A stretch of 64,000 bases of DNA from the NCBI GenBank assembly GCA_934141475.1, contig CAKPCG010000005.1, positions 12,342-76,341 on the forward strand. The letters run 5' to 3'. The notes under the pieces were generated by a model, which searched no databases, was not told the DNA's origin, and saw nothing but the letters and a program-made list of their open reading frames with translations. Source of the DNA: an uncultured Clostridia bacterium (GTDB lineage Bacteria; Bacillota; Clostridia; TANB77; CAG-508). Of this stretch, positions 19,098-27,376 are shown one piece after another (the stretch's first letter is position 1; the number at the start of each line of letters is the position of its first letter). The position numbers and the translations under genes are program-made.

Positions 19098-19502
19098 TTA
19101 CATTTCTTTAACAACTTTTGCCAAAGCTCCATTTATAAACTTACTTGACGTTTCTTCTCCATATGTTTTTGCAAGCTCGACAACTTCGTTTATTTCTACT
19201 TTATATGGGATATCTTTGTATTTTATTTCATATATTGCAAGCTTTAATAGACTTAAATTAATTTTAGAAATTCTGTCTATTTTCCAGTCAGATGTCAAAG
19301 AATTTTCTACTATTTTGTTTATTTCTTCTTCATTTTTCTTAATTCCGTGTATACAATCATTTATGTATTCTATTGCATCTTGCTCTGTTATGTCATTGTT
19401 TTTTATATATAATTCTATTTGCTCATCTAAATTTTCTTCTTTTTGAATCTCTAAACTGTATATTAATTTAAATGTTAAATCTCTTATTTCTGATCTCTTC
19501 AT
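19098..19502 (-). CDS. nusB: Transcription antitermination factor NusB
   Basis: A 134-residue all-helical RNA-binding protein that, with NusE/S10, helps antitermination at rRNA operons. The opening RSEIRDLTFKLIYSLEIQ, the middle DWKIDRISKINLSLLKLAIYE and the end YKVEINEVVELAKTYGEETSSKFINGALAKV match the family closely, at normal length. It lies between the Asp23 cluster and xseAB, the usual clostridial order. Confidence 0.95.
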   Translation of the reverse strand: MKRSEIRDLTFKLIYSLEIQKEENLDEQIELYIKNNDITEQDAIEYINDCIHGIKKNEEEINKIVENSLTSDWKIDRISKINLSLLKLAIYEIKYKDIPYKVEINEVVELAKTYGEETSSKFINGALAKVVKEM

Positions 19503-19512
19503 TTTTTACCCC

Positions 19513-19716
19513 TTACATTCTGTCTATAAATTGTTTTATTTTGTCTTTGACATACTGTTTGTTTTGTTGCACATAATTTCCAACAAATGCTCCCATAACT
19601 ATTAATATAATTGCAACTATTAGATTGTATAATCTGGTTATTAAGATTAATATTGCAAGTACTATTCCTATTATTGCTCCTTTGTAGTTGTTCCAAAAAT
19701 CTTTCAAACTTTCCAT
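19513..19716 (-). CDS. DUF2273 small membrane protein
   Basis: A 67-residue protein with two closely spaced hydrophobic helices (~12-30 and 32-48) separated by a short turn, preceded by ESLKDFWNNYKGAI and ending in a charged KQYVKDKIKQFIDRM tail. This is the DUF2273 family, found almost always between Asp23 and AmaP genes and nusB in Firmicutes. Probably part of the membrane anchor of the alkaline-shock protein complex. An overlapping frame (19499-19696) is a shadow. Confidence 0.85.
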   Translation of the reverse strand: MESLKDFWNNYKGAIIGIVLAILILITRLYNLIVAIILIVMGAFVGNYVQQNKQYVKDKIKQFIDRM

Positions 19717-19752
19717 CTAAATATCCCTTTCTAAATTTTATGTTATTTTTCT

Positions 19753-20307
19753 TTATTCTTTGTCTTTTGATTTATCGTCTGATATATTTTTTATTTTTAC
19801 GTTTACTTCTTTTACTTCAAGGTCAGATGTTTTCTTTATTGCTTCTTTTATTTTATTTTGCATATTTACAGTGATTTCTTTTATTATTACATCTTTACTT
19901 ACAACTAGGTTAACATTTACAATTAAGTTGTTTAATGTGTCTAAATCAATATCAACAGATACATCTTCAACACTTTCAAATCCTTTTACAACTGATTGAA
20001 CTATGTTTTCTATTGTTGGTTTAGAAATTAGAAGTTTTCCATTATCATTTTGCATTAAAACTCCTTGAGCTTTTTTATTTTCATTTTCTGATGAATCAAA
20101 AAATATGCACTTTATGCTACATAATAAGCATACTATTTCTAATCCAAGCACAATTTTAGATGTTTGGCTTCCTGTTAATATTAACCCTAATAATGTTCCT
20201 ACTGTTCCTATTTTTACCCATCCAAGAATTATACATATTACTAATATTGATTGTAGAAACATTAGTACTGAAAATAATGCTAATATTACCTTGTCTAATT
20301 TCTTCAT
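19753..20307 (-). CDS. amaP: Alkaline shock response membrane anchor protein AmaP
   Basis: A 184-residue protein with two N-terminal transmembrane helices (~8-30 and 50-68) and a C-terminal Asp23-like soluble domain (~85-175) with the pattern GKLLISKPTIENIVQSVVKGFESV. AmaP anchors Asp23 to the cell membrane in staphylococci. It lies directly downstream of asp23 and upstream of DUF2273 in one cluster. Confidence 0.88.
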   Translation of the reverse strand: MKKLDKVILALFSVLMFLQSILVICIILGWVKIGTVGTLLGLILTGSQTSKIVLGLEIVCLLCSIKCIFFDSSENENKKAQGVLMQNDNGKLLISKPTIENIVQSVVKGFESVEDVSVDIDLDTLNNLIVNVNLVVSKDVIIKEITVNMQNKIKEAIKKTSDLEVKEVNVKIKNISDDKSKDKE

Positions 20308-20345
20308 TTTATTATCATCCTTTCAATAATAGCTCTTTTTATCTT

Positions 20346-20795
20346 TTAGATATTTTCTTCATTATTTGAGCTACTTTCCTCTGTTTCATTTTCTTCTTTT
20401 TCTTCTGTTAAACTTTCTGTATTAACACCTTGTACATGTACATTTACTTCTTCTACTTTTAGTCCTGTCATATTTTCTACTGCTGTTTTTACTCTATTTT
20501 GAATTTCAAAAGCTACATCTGGAATTCTTGCTCCATATTCTACTATTATGTTTACATCAATTTTTGCTTTATTTCCTGTTGCATCTACTTTTATTCCCTT
20601 TGCAAGATTTTTCTTTCCTTTTAAAACTTCTGTTATTCCTCCTGCAAATCCTCCTGCCATACCAAATACTCCTGGTACTTCTGATACTGCAACACCAGCT
20701 ATTACTGCTATTACATCACTTGATATTTTTATTCCTTCTGTTTCGTTTCCTACTTCTTCTATGTTTTCTACTTCTTCAATTTTATTTTCTTCCAT
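20346..20795 (-). CDS. asp23: Asp23/Gls24 family envelope stress protein
   Basis: A 149-residue Asp23/Gls24 protein. The domain (~22-125) carries IKISSDVIAVIAGVAVSEVPGV, GIKVDATGNKAKIDVNIIVEYG and VKTAVENMTGLKVEEVNVHVQGV, the full family pattern. The C-terminus is acidic. Forms membrane-associated clusters through AmaP; important in envelope homeostasis. First gene of the cluster, with AAAAGGAGG before the ATG. Confidence 0.93.
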   Translation of the reverse strand: MEENKIEEVENIEEVGNETEGIKISSDVIAVIAGVAVSEVPGVFGMAGGFAGGITEVLKGKKNLAKGIKVDATGNKAKIDVNIIVEYGARIPDVAFEIQNRVKTAVENMTGLKVEEVNVHVQGVNTESLTEEKEENETEESSSNNEENI

Positions 20796-20923
20796 ATTTT
20801 TTCCTCCTTTTAAAATTGATATATGTAGTATATCAATTTTTTTAAAATTTTACAACTGTTTTTGCAAAAATTGTTTGTTTTTTAGTCTTTTGTCATGCTA
20901 TTCAAATATTGGCTTACCATTTT

Positions 20924-21441
20924 CTAAATTGCTAATATTCCTGCAGCATAATATCCCGAAGATTCGTTTACTCTTTTATCTATTTTACCATTATTCTTGC
21001 ATAAGCTAATTTCAATGTTTTCGCTGCTTATTTCTGCACATATACCTCCGCGTAGCTGATCTTGATGATATGTCTTCATTATTTTCACAATTTTCAATTT
21101 TTAACTGCTTTCCTGATGTTGTTTCTATTTTTCTCATTTCCAATTCCTATAAATCCATCGCCACTGGTTACTAGATTTTTTATAGTTGTATATCCATTTT
21201 CGTCTGGAACATAACCTGATGATGTTTGTTTATACTTTGCATTTTCATTTCTATAAGAATTGTTTTCTCCACTAAACCATAGGCTTCTACCTAGTTCTAC
21301 TGTATCTCCTTCATAACTGTTTGCACCAGAATCTACCTCATAAGAAAATGCAACTAAATCTTCTATACTATTTATCTGCCAAGTATGTTCATCTATTTTC
21401 TCTAATTTTCCCGGATGTTCATCAACTTTTAGTTCATCATC
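20924..21441 (-). pseudogene. Decayed fragment of a second GLUG-repeat surface protein
   Basis: On the minus strand, from 21441, the frame reads DELKVDEHPGKLEKI, HTWQINSIEDLVAFSYEV, SYEGDTVELGRSLWF, GDGFIGIGN; this is the same as residues ~130-240 of the 1-2202 protein. A TAA sits directly upstream and no start or prepilin leader is present. After GIGN there is a frame change plus apparent deletion, then LKIENCENNEDISSRSAT, then another +1 break at CGG (21050-21048) into GGICAEISSENIEI...AAGILAI and a stop. Clearly a truncated paralogue, left between asp23 and pyk. The CGG +1 break is of the same type as in the live genes. Confidence 0.85.
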
Positions 21442-21565
21442 TTATCCTCCTTTGTTTTCGATTTTATATTACCATACCTAGTTTTTTATTTCAACTTTTT
21501 AATAAAAAAAATTCTTACAACTATAATTTTACAGATAATGATATTTTCAATTTTTTAACTCAAAA

Positions 21566-21603
21566 AAAATTGAAATACTATTCAAAAATAGTATCTCAAT
21601 TTT
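21566..21603 (-). terminator. Terminator after pyk
   Basis: AAAATTGAAATACTAT / ATAGTATCTCAATTTT stem; T-run on the minus strand. Confidence 0.8.
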
Positions 21604-21609
21604 CTTTAA

Positions 21610-23043
21610 TTATATTTTTAAAACTCCACCAATTGTTTTGCTTGTTGTAGCATCTGGTAACATTTGGCTTCCTCCAGTAATTACTACTGTATCTCCACTT
21701 TCAAGAATTTCTTTATTTTTTAATTTTTCTATTCCTGCTTCGATTGTTGTATCTATATCTTTTCCAGATTCAACTAATATTGGTGTAACGTTCCATACTA
21801 ATGCTAATTGACGGTATGTTCTCTTGTTGTCTGTTATTGCTAAAATTGGGCATCCAGCTCCTAATCCAGCTAATCTCTTTGCTGTTTTTCCTGTATTTGT
21901 ATAGCATACAATTGCATCTGCATTTAATACTTTTGCTGATACACATGCTGAATATGCAACTTTATCTTCATATGATAATAATTCGATGTCTTTGTTTTCA
22001 TCAAATCTCTTCCAGTAATTTATTTCTGGTTCTACTCTGTTTGCAATTTTTACCATTGTTTCAACACATTCTACTGGGTAATCACCTTGAGCACATTCTC
22101 CAGATAGCATTATTGCACTTGTTCTGTCGAATATTGCATTTGCTACGTCTGATGCTTCTGCTCTTGTTGGTAATGGTTGATGTGTCATTGATTCTAACAT
22201 TTGTGTAGCTGTTATTGCTGGTTTGTATATTTTGTTAGATGTTTTTATTATTCTTTTTTGAACTACTGGTGGTTCTGTGAAGTCTGTTTCTGTAGCCATA
22301 TCTCCACGAGCTATCATTTGTCCGTCAGCTTCGTTTAAGATATCATCTAAGTTTGATAATCCTTCTACGTTTTCTATTTTTGTTATTATTTGGATATCTT
22401 TTCCACCATTTTCATCTAATATTTTTCTTACTTGTCTTATATCATCTAAATTTCTTGCAAATGATATTGCTACGAAATCATAGTTATGTTCACATGCTGT
22501 TTTTAAATCTTCTATATCTTTTTCAGCAAGTCCTGGTAATCTTATTATTGTTCCAGGTAAATTCATTGTTTTTCTACTTCCTAATCCATTTCCATGAACT
22601 ACTGTTGTTACAATGTCTTTTCCTACAACTTCGTCAACTTTTAATTCTATTGCTCCGTCATCTATTAAGATTTTTGTTCCTGGTTTTACATCTTTGTATA
22701 AATCTTTATATGTTACAGAAACTTTTTCTTCGTTTCCTTCTATATCATCATTTACTAGTGTGAATTTTTGTCCATCTTTTAATTGAATTTTTGTATTTTT
22801 TCCTGTGTATAGCATTCCAGTTCTGATTTCTGGACCTTTCATGTCTAGTAACATTGGGATTGGTAATTCTTTTTCTTCTCTTATTTTCATTATTGTTTCA
22901 GATTTTTCTGATTGTTCATCCCAACTACCATGTGAGTAGTTTATTCTACAAACATTTAATCCGGCATCAAATAATTCTTCTAGTTTGTTTTCACTAGCTG
23001 GTCCTATTGTTCCTACAATTTTTGTTTTTCTTAAAGCTTTCAT
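21610..23043 (-). CDS. pyk: Pyruvate kinase
   Basis: A 477-residue pyruvate kinase converting PEP and ADP to pyruvate and ATP, the last step of glycolysis. RKTKIVGTIGPAS at the start, RINYSHGSWD, MLDMKGPEIRTG, the catalytic Lys in IITKIENVEG and the TATQMLESM motif are visible. The usual ARGDLGVE segment is replaced by ARGDMATETDFTEPP, a noticeable variant. It ends after the C-domain without the extra PEP-utiliser-like domain seen in Bacillus enzymes. Monocistronic with AAGGAGGAATTAAAAA before the start. Confidence 0.95.
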   Translation of the reverse strand: MKALRKTKIVGTIGPASENKLEELFDAGLNVCRINYSHGSWDEQSEKSETIMKIREEKELPIPMLLDMKGPEIRTGMLYTGKNTKIQLKDGQKFTLVNDDIEGNEEKVSVTYKDLYKDVKPGTKILIDDGAIELKVDEVVGKDIVTTVVHGNGLGSRKTMNLPGTIIRLPGLAEKDIEDLKTACEHNYDFVAISFARNLDDIRQVRKILDENGGKDIQIITKIENVEGLSNLDDILNEADGQMIARGDMATETDFTEPPVVQKRIIKTSNKIYKPAITATQMLESMTHQPLPTRAEASDVANAIFDRTSAIMLSGECAQGDYPVECVETMVKIANRVEPEINYWKRFDENKDIELLSYEDKVAYSACVSAKVLNADAIVCYTNTGKTAKRLAGLGAGCPILAITDNKRTYRQLALVWNVTPILVESGKDIDTTIEAGIEKLKNKEILESGDTVVITGGSQMLPDATTSKTIGGVLKI

Positions 23044-23159
23044 TTTTTAATTCCTCCTTATAAATTTACAACTTTTGCTATTATAGCACAATTTATAGTA
23101 TTTATTCAATACTTTTTTTATTTTTTTATTTTAAACTAGATTTAAATTATATAATTTAC

Positions 23160-23930
23160 CTAATTATTTATTCTAATTATTCTTTTTACTTTATTTGTTT
23201 CATCTTCAACTTCAAATAATATACTATTAAGCATTCCTTCTCCTGTTTCTATTTTGTATCTTTCTGGTAAAGATGTTGTAAATCTCTTTAAAGCCACTTC
23301 TTTAGACATTCCAAGTATTCCATTTTTTGGTCCTGTCATACCTATGTCTGTTATAAATGCTGTTCCTTTTTCTAAAATTTGTTCATCAGCTGTTTGTGTA
23401 TGTGTATGTGTTCCAAAAACTATTGTTGCTTCTCCATCTAAGTAATATCCCATTGCCTTTTTTTCTCCAGTTGCTTCTGCATGGAAGTCAAGTACTATAA
23501 TATCTACCTCATTTTTTATCTTTTCTACAATTTCCTTTACTACAGAAAATGGATTATCTATTAATATGTTTATTTCCGCTCTTCCTAAAGCATTTATAAC
23601 CGCTATTTTTTTATTTTTACATTTATAAATATTATATCCCTTTCCACATACCTCTTTTGGGTAATTTGCAGGTCTAATTAGTTTGGGATTATCTATAAAT
23701 TTAAATATTTCTTTTTTTCCCCATGTATGATTTCCCATTGTTACACAATCTGCGCCTGCAGATATTATGTCATTAAAATTTTTTTCTGTAATTCCCATTC
23801 CTTCTGCTGCATTTTCACCATTAACTATTACAAAATCTATATTATAGTCTTTTTTTATTTTTTGAAGTTTTTTTTGAAGTTCTTTAACTCCAACTGAGCC
23901 TACTATATCTCCTACTGCTAATATATTCAT
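23160..23930 (-). CDS. YmdB-family metallophosphoesterase (TIGR00282)
   Basis: A 256-residue calcineurin-like phosphodiesterase. DIVGSVG at the start, NGENAAEGMGIT (~38), MGNHTWGKKE (~65), DFHAEATGEKKAMG (~150) and FGTHTHTQTADE (~175) supply the di-iron ligands. In Bacillus, YmdB hydrolyses 2',3'-cyclic nucleotides and influences late adaptive responses including biofilm switching. The ATG overlaps the stop of the upstream sortase gene by four bases, so they are co-transcribed. Confidence 0.9.
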   Translation of the reverse strand: MNILAVGDIVGSVGVKELQKKLQKIKKDYNIDFVIVNGENAAEGMGITEKNFNDIISAGADCVTMGNHTWGKKEIFKFIDNPKLIRPANYPKEVCGKGYNIYKCKNKKIAVINALGRAEINILIDNPFSVVKEIVEKIKNEVDIIVLDFHAEATGEKKAMGYYLDGEATIVFGTHTHTQTADEQILEKGTAFITDIGMTGPKNGILGMSKEVALKRFTTSLPERYKIETGEGMLNSILFEVEDETNKVKRIIRINN

Positions 23931-24703
23931 CTTTTCCTCCTAACTTTTTTTATATATTTTACTATCTTCTTTAATAAAATGCAACAAAAATTTTCTTGTA
24001 TTTCTTCTTCATTATCTTTGGACTCATATTCATTTATATATTCTATATTTTCTTCCCTTTCTCCCATAACTAATAATCTATGTGTATTTATTCCATATGG
24101 TGTACAAGTTATTAAGGTTACTAAATCTTTATTTTCTTTTATTTGTAATTCATTTGTTTCATCAGGAAGAATTGTTTTTATTTCATATATTTTGTATTTT
24201 AATTTTTTATTTAATACATAAATATAAAAATAATCGTCTTTTTTTAATTCTGTAAGTCTTGTAAATAATTTAGCAATTTTCATTCCAGTGTGCCCTGTAA
24301 GTATAGAGTGAGAATCTTTTGTACCTATTGGAAATGAGCTATTTTCTAAATGGCCTATTCCTTTTTTTAATGTTTCTTTATCTGTTCCGTGATATATTGG
24401 AAGATATAAACTTATTTTAGGAATTTCAATATATGCCATCACACCATTTTTCTCTATATTTAATATTTCTTTGTATTGTTTTTCTATTTTTGAATTATCT
24501 ATTAGACTCTTATTATAAAGATAAGCTTCTTCAAATTTTTCTTCAATTTCTTTTTCTTCTTTGGATAGTATTTCTTCTTTATATTCTTTTATAATTTCAT
24601 TTTGATTTTTTTGAATAAAATAATTACTTATTTTAGGATATACAATTAAAATTATTCCACCTAAAATAAGAATAATTGAGATAATTATTTCTTTTCTTTT
24701 CAT
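23927..24703 (-). CDS. Class C pilin-polymerising sortase
   Basis: A 258-residue transpeptidase. One N-terminal transmembrane helix (~7-25), a coiled-coil-like linker rich in Glu/Lys (~30-75), and the sortase barrel with MAYIEIPKISLYLPIYHGT, the catalytic His in LTGHTG (~140), and the catalytic Cys and Arg in TCTPYGINTHRL (~205). TLxTC plus a C-terminal hydrophobic/basic tail is class C, which links pilin subunits. It lies directly downstream of the LPxTG pilin gene, its expected substrate, with only the left arm of a 27-bp inverted repeat between them. Confidence 0.9.
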   Translation of the reverse strand: MKRKEIIISIILILGGIILIVYPKISNYFIQKNQNEIIKEYKEEILSKEEKEIEEKFEEAYLYNKSLIDNSKIEKQYKEILNIEKNGVMAYIEIPKISLYLPIYHGTDKETLKKGIGHLENSSFPIGTKDSHSILTGHTGMKIAKLFTRLTELKKDDYFYIYVLNKKLKYKIYEIKTILPDETNELQIKENKDLVTLITCTPYGINTHRLLVMGEREENIEYINEYESKDNEEEIQENFCCILLKKIVKYIKKVRRKR

Positions 24704-24711
24704 TTTTTATT

Positions 24712-24738
24712 ATATCTAATAAACTATGCAACCTACCT
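24712..24738. repeat. Left arm of a perfect 27-bp inverted repeat flanking the pilin gene
   Basis: The 27 bases starting ATATCTAATAAACTATG are the exact reverse complement of 25997-26023. This arm begins immediately after the pilin stop codon and ends nine bases before the sortase start. Confidence 0.95.
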
Positions 24739-25978
24739 TTATTTTGTATTATTTTCTTTTTTTCTTAAAATTACTGAAATAAATAAAACTATTCCTATAG
24801 ATACTAAAATTGTACCAGATATGATTAAGAATTTAATTCCATTTCCACCAGTTATTGGTAGTATATATCCTTTAGTATTTTTAACAACAACTTCATAGTC
24901 ATTATCTTTCTTACCATTTAAATCGTTGTCTAAAATTTCTACATTAAATGTTTTTGATGCTATATAATAACCGTTCTTTGGCTTTTACTTGTGTTATTTT
25001 GTAAATTCCTTCATCTAATCCTTTTATATATAATTTTCCATTAGAATCTACTTCAAGCTTGGTTATTGCACCTTCTTCTCTTGATTCGGCTAAATAGTAT
25101 ATTCCATCTTCTCCCTTAATAAATTCCAAAAATGTTCCATCTCCATCATGTATTTCAAATATACTACCTGGGAGTAAAATATCAGCATCTTCTTTGTCTA
25201 CAACTTTTAATTCAATCCCATAAGTATATACTGTAATTTGATTTGATTTTTGAGTTTGTAAGCCAAATTCATTATATTGATTGTTAGAATAATCTATATA
25301 TGCTAAGTTGTTATTTTCATTTTTTTCTAGGTTTAAATTACTATCTTTACTTAATTTTGCTTTGTAAGTGATTTCTATTGATTTGTATTTTTTTATGATA
25401 TCATAATCAAAATCCATTAAAAATGTTACATTTTCTTCTGAGTTTGGTCTTTTTGTATCAAATTTTATATTATATCCCATTATAGATTCTGCTTCATTTC
25501 CATCTGTTATTCCACATACTGTTAATGTATCTTCTTTTAAATTTAATGAATTGTCCATTTTGTCACTTATATAAATTTTATTTGATAAACTATTTTCCAA
25601 ATATTTAGGAATATCTGCTTTTATTTTATAATTTATCTCATCTGCTGTACTGTAATTGTCTTTTATTTTTGTATCATCTGTTACTGTTTTGGTAATTGTT
25701 GGAATACTTCCCTTTGCGATGATATTTTGGTCTTCTATAGTCCAATCACCATCTTTATATGTTGGTATAACATTTATAACAGATGATTCATATACCATAT
25801 ACCCATTTTCAATTGTAATTAAATATGTTCCCATATCTACATTTGAAACTGTTATATTTCCCTTACAATTGTGTAGTGTTATATTTGCATAACTTTTTTG
25901 ATTTAAATTAATTATTGATATAATAAATATTAAAATTAAACTTATTGATATAATTTTTTGTATTTTATTTTTCTTCAT
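24739..25978 (-). CDS. LPxTG-anchored SpaA/Cna-B-type pilin, with a +1 frameshift at CGG
   Basis: The start at 25978 (MKKNKIQKI) is chosen because AAGGAGG lies just upstream; a longer frame to 26026 reads across the inverted repeat. A signal peptide (~5-30) is followed by an isopeptide-type backbone (~70-250) and a C-terminal SpaA-like domain (ELKVVDKEDADILLPGSIFEI, GLDEGIYKITQVKA). The frame breaks at codon CGG, 24973-24971; a +1 step gives KE-GYYIASKTFNVEIL, the normal ending of SpaA domains, and leads to LPITG, a hydrophobic helix and RKKENNTK. Frame-corrected length is 412 residues. Substrate of the adjacent sortase; covalently linked surface fibre subunit. Confidence 0.88.
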
Positions 25979-25996
25979 TTTCCTCCTTGTATTTTG

Positions 25997-26023
25997 AGGT
26001 AGGTTGCATAGTTTATTAGATAT
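25997..26023. repeat. Right arm of the 27-bp inverted repeat flanking the pilin gene
   Basis: Exact reverse complement of 24712-24738, located about 19 bases upstream of the pilin start codon and just outside its ribosome site. The arms bracket 1,258 bases holding the complete pilin gene with its ribosome site. Confidence 0.95.
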
Positions 26024-26264
26024 CAACTCCTTTTGATTAAATTTTTTTGAATTAATTAATTTTTGAACTTTGAATTAAGCTAGCTTTCATATATTAACAT
26101 ATTTTTTGGTTGTTTGCAATAGTTTTTTTGATTTTTTATCATTTCCTTTACAAAATTGCATTTAACTTTTCAATTGACATTTCTTCTATTTAGAATTTCT
26201 TTCATTTTTGTATACTGTAAATTATAACCATTTTCATATCTTCCTTTTTAAGGATAATTTTTTC

Positions 26265-27173
26265 CTATATATTATTAACTGAATTATCTGATAATATTAT
26301 TCTTTTCAATTTGTGTTCAGCACATATTATTTCATCATAAAGTACATTGTATCCAATTTCAGTTACAGTATTAGGATATATTATATTTTCTATACTAGGT
26401 AAAGTACAATATCCATCGCCATATCCTGATACAAACATCAAACTTACTTCTGTAATTCTATATAATTCCTCATCACCTGTATCTGGATTAGTTAGTTTTA
26501 CCTTATATGGTATTACTAAAGTATCTGTTATTCCAGGATAATTTATTTCGTAGTTAGTATCTCCTTCTACCTCTACATCATCTCCATCTTTTCTTGCACC
26601 CCTATGGTTACAATATACTTCCTTTATTCTTGTTATTTTCGCTGTTTTAGTTGGCAAATCTGTATTTTCTCCTTCTTGTGACGTATTATTTAATATTTCA
26701 TATTCAAATAAATCATTTGGTGCTATTTGGTCTTCTGTTACTCCTCCTTCACTATATATTCCATCCAAAGAAGTATTACCTTTGTCATCATCTTCTGTTC
26801 CTCCTGTTATATCTCCATTTCCACTTATATTATATGTTTTGTCAACTGTTTTTATAGTCCATCCATCTTTAGAATCTCCTTTTAAATCATAATTTCCTGA
26901 TTCAACATTATTATTAAGTGCTTCTCTTAAATTATCATCTGTTATTGTTCCAAGTCCATTAGATACAGCCTCTGCTACTGCTAGCTTTACTTTCTCATCT
27001 AATTGGGCTGTTCCATTTGCATTTTTGGCTTCTGTTGCTCTGTTTAATATTCCATTTTGACCTGTTAGCATTGCTATACTTATTCCTGCAAGTATTAATA
27101 ATACTATTATTGTGACAACAAGTGCTATTAATGTAATACCTTGTTTTTGTTTTAATTTTTCATTAAAAATCAT
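26265..27173 (-). CDS. Prepilin-leader surface protein, apparently C-terminally truncated
   Basis: Start at 27173 (MIFNEKLKQKQ) with GGAGGAAG upstream. The leader QKQG followed by ITLIALVVTIIVLLILAGI and then MLTGQNGILNRATEAK matches the N-terminus of the 1-2202 protein nearly residue for residue, again without pilin Glu5. The extracellular part (~60-300) has a Gly/Asp-rich linker and then a stretch with TEVSLMF, LPSIENIIYPNTVTEIGYN and LKRIILSDN, which looks like the beginning of BspA-type leucine-rich repeats. It stops abruptly at about 302 residues, far shorter than most BspA-like proteins, so it may be truncated; no CGG is present. Lies upstream of the pilin gene. Confidence 0.7.
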   Translation of the reverse strand: MIFNEKLKQKQGITLIALVVTIIVLLILAGISIAMLTGQNGILNRATEAKNANGTAQLDEKVKLAVAEAVSNGLGTITDDNLREALNNNVESGNYDLKGDSKDGWTIKTVDKTYNISGNGDITGGTEDDDKGNTSLDGIYSEGGVTEDQIAPNDLFEYEILNNTSQEGENTDLPTKTAKITRIKEVYCNHRGARKDGDDVEVEGDTNYEINYPGITDTLVIPYKVKLTNPDTGDEELYRITEVSLMFVSGYGDGYCTLPSIENIIYPNTVTEIGYNVLYDEIICAEHKLKRIILSDNSVNNI

Positions 27174-27216
27174 TTTTCTTCCTCCATTTTTCATTGGTAT
27201 ATAACGCTATTAAAAT

Positions 27217-27263
27217 AAAACGCACAAAATAAACCCATTATTATAGGCTATTTTGCACGTTTT
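27217..27263 (-). terminator. Terminator after the ABC exporter pair
   Basis: AAACGCACAAAATA / TATTTTGCACGTTTT arms around a loop of about 17 bases. Confidence 0.65.
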
Positions 27264-27376
27264 AATTTATTTTCTTTTTTATAAAATTACTATGTTTATA
27301 ACAATATATTACCATTTTTTTATCTTTGAGTTTTCGTACTAAAAGTTTATACTAACATTATCTTCTCATTAAATAA

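Noticed and set aside
26027..26264. Gene in the gap upstream of the pilin
   Set aside because: AT-rich with many stops on both strands and no ribosome site followed by a sensible frame.
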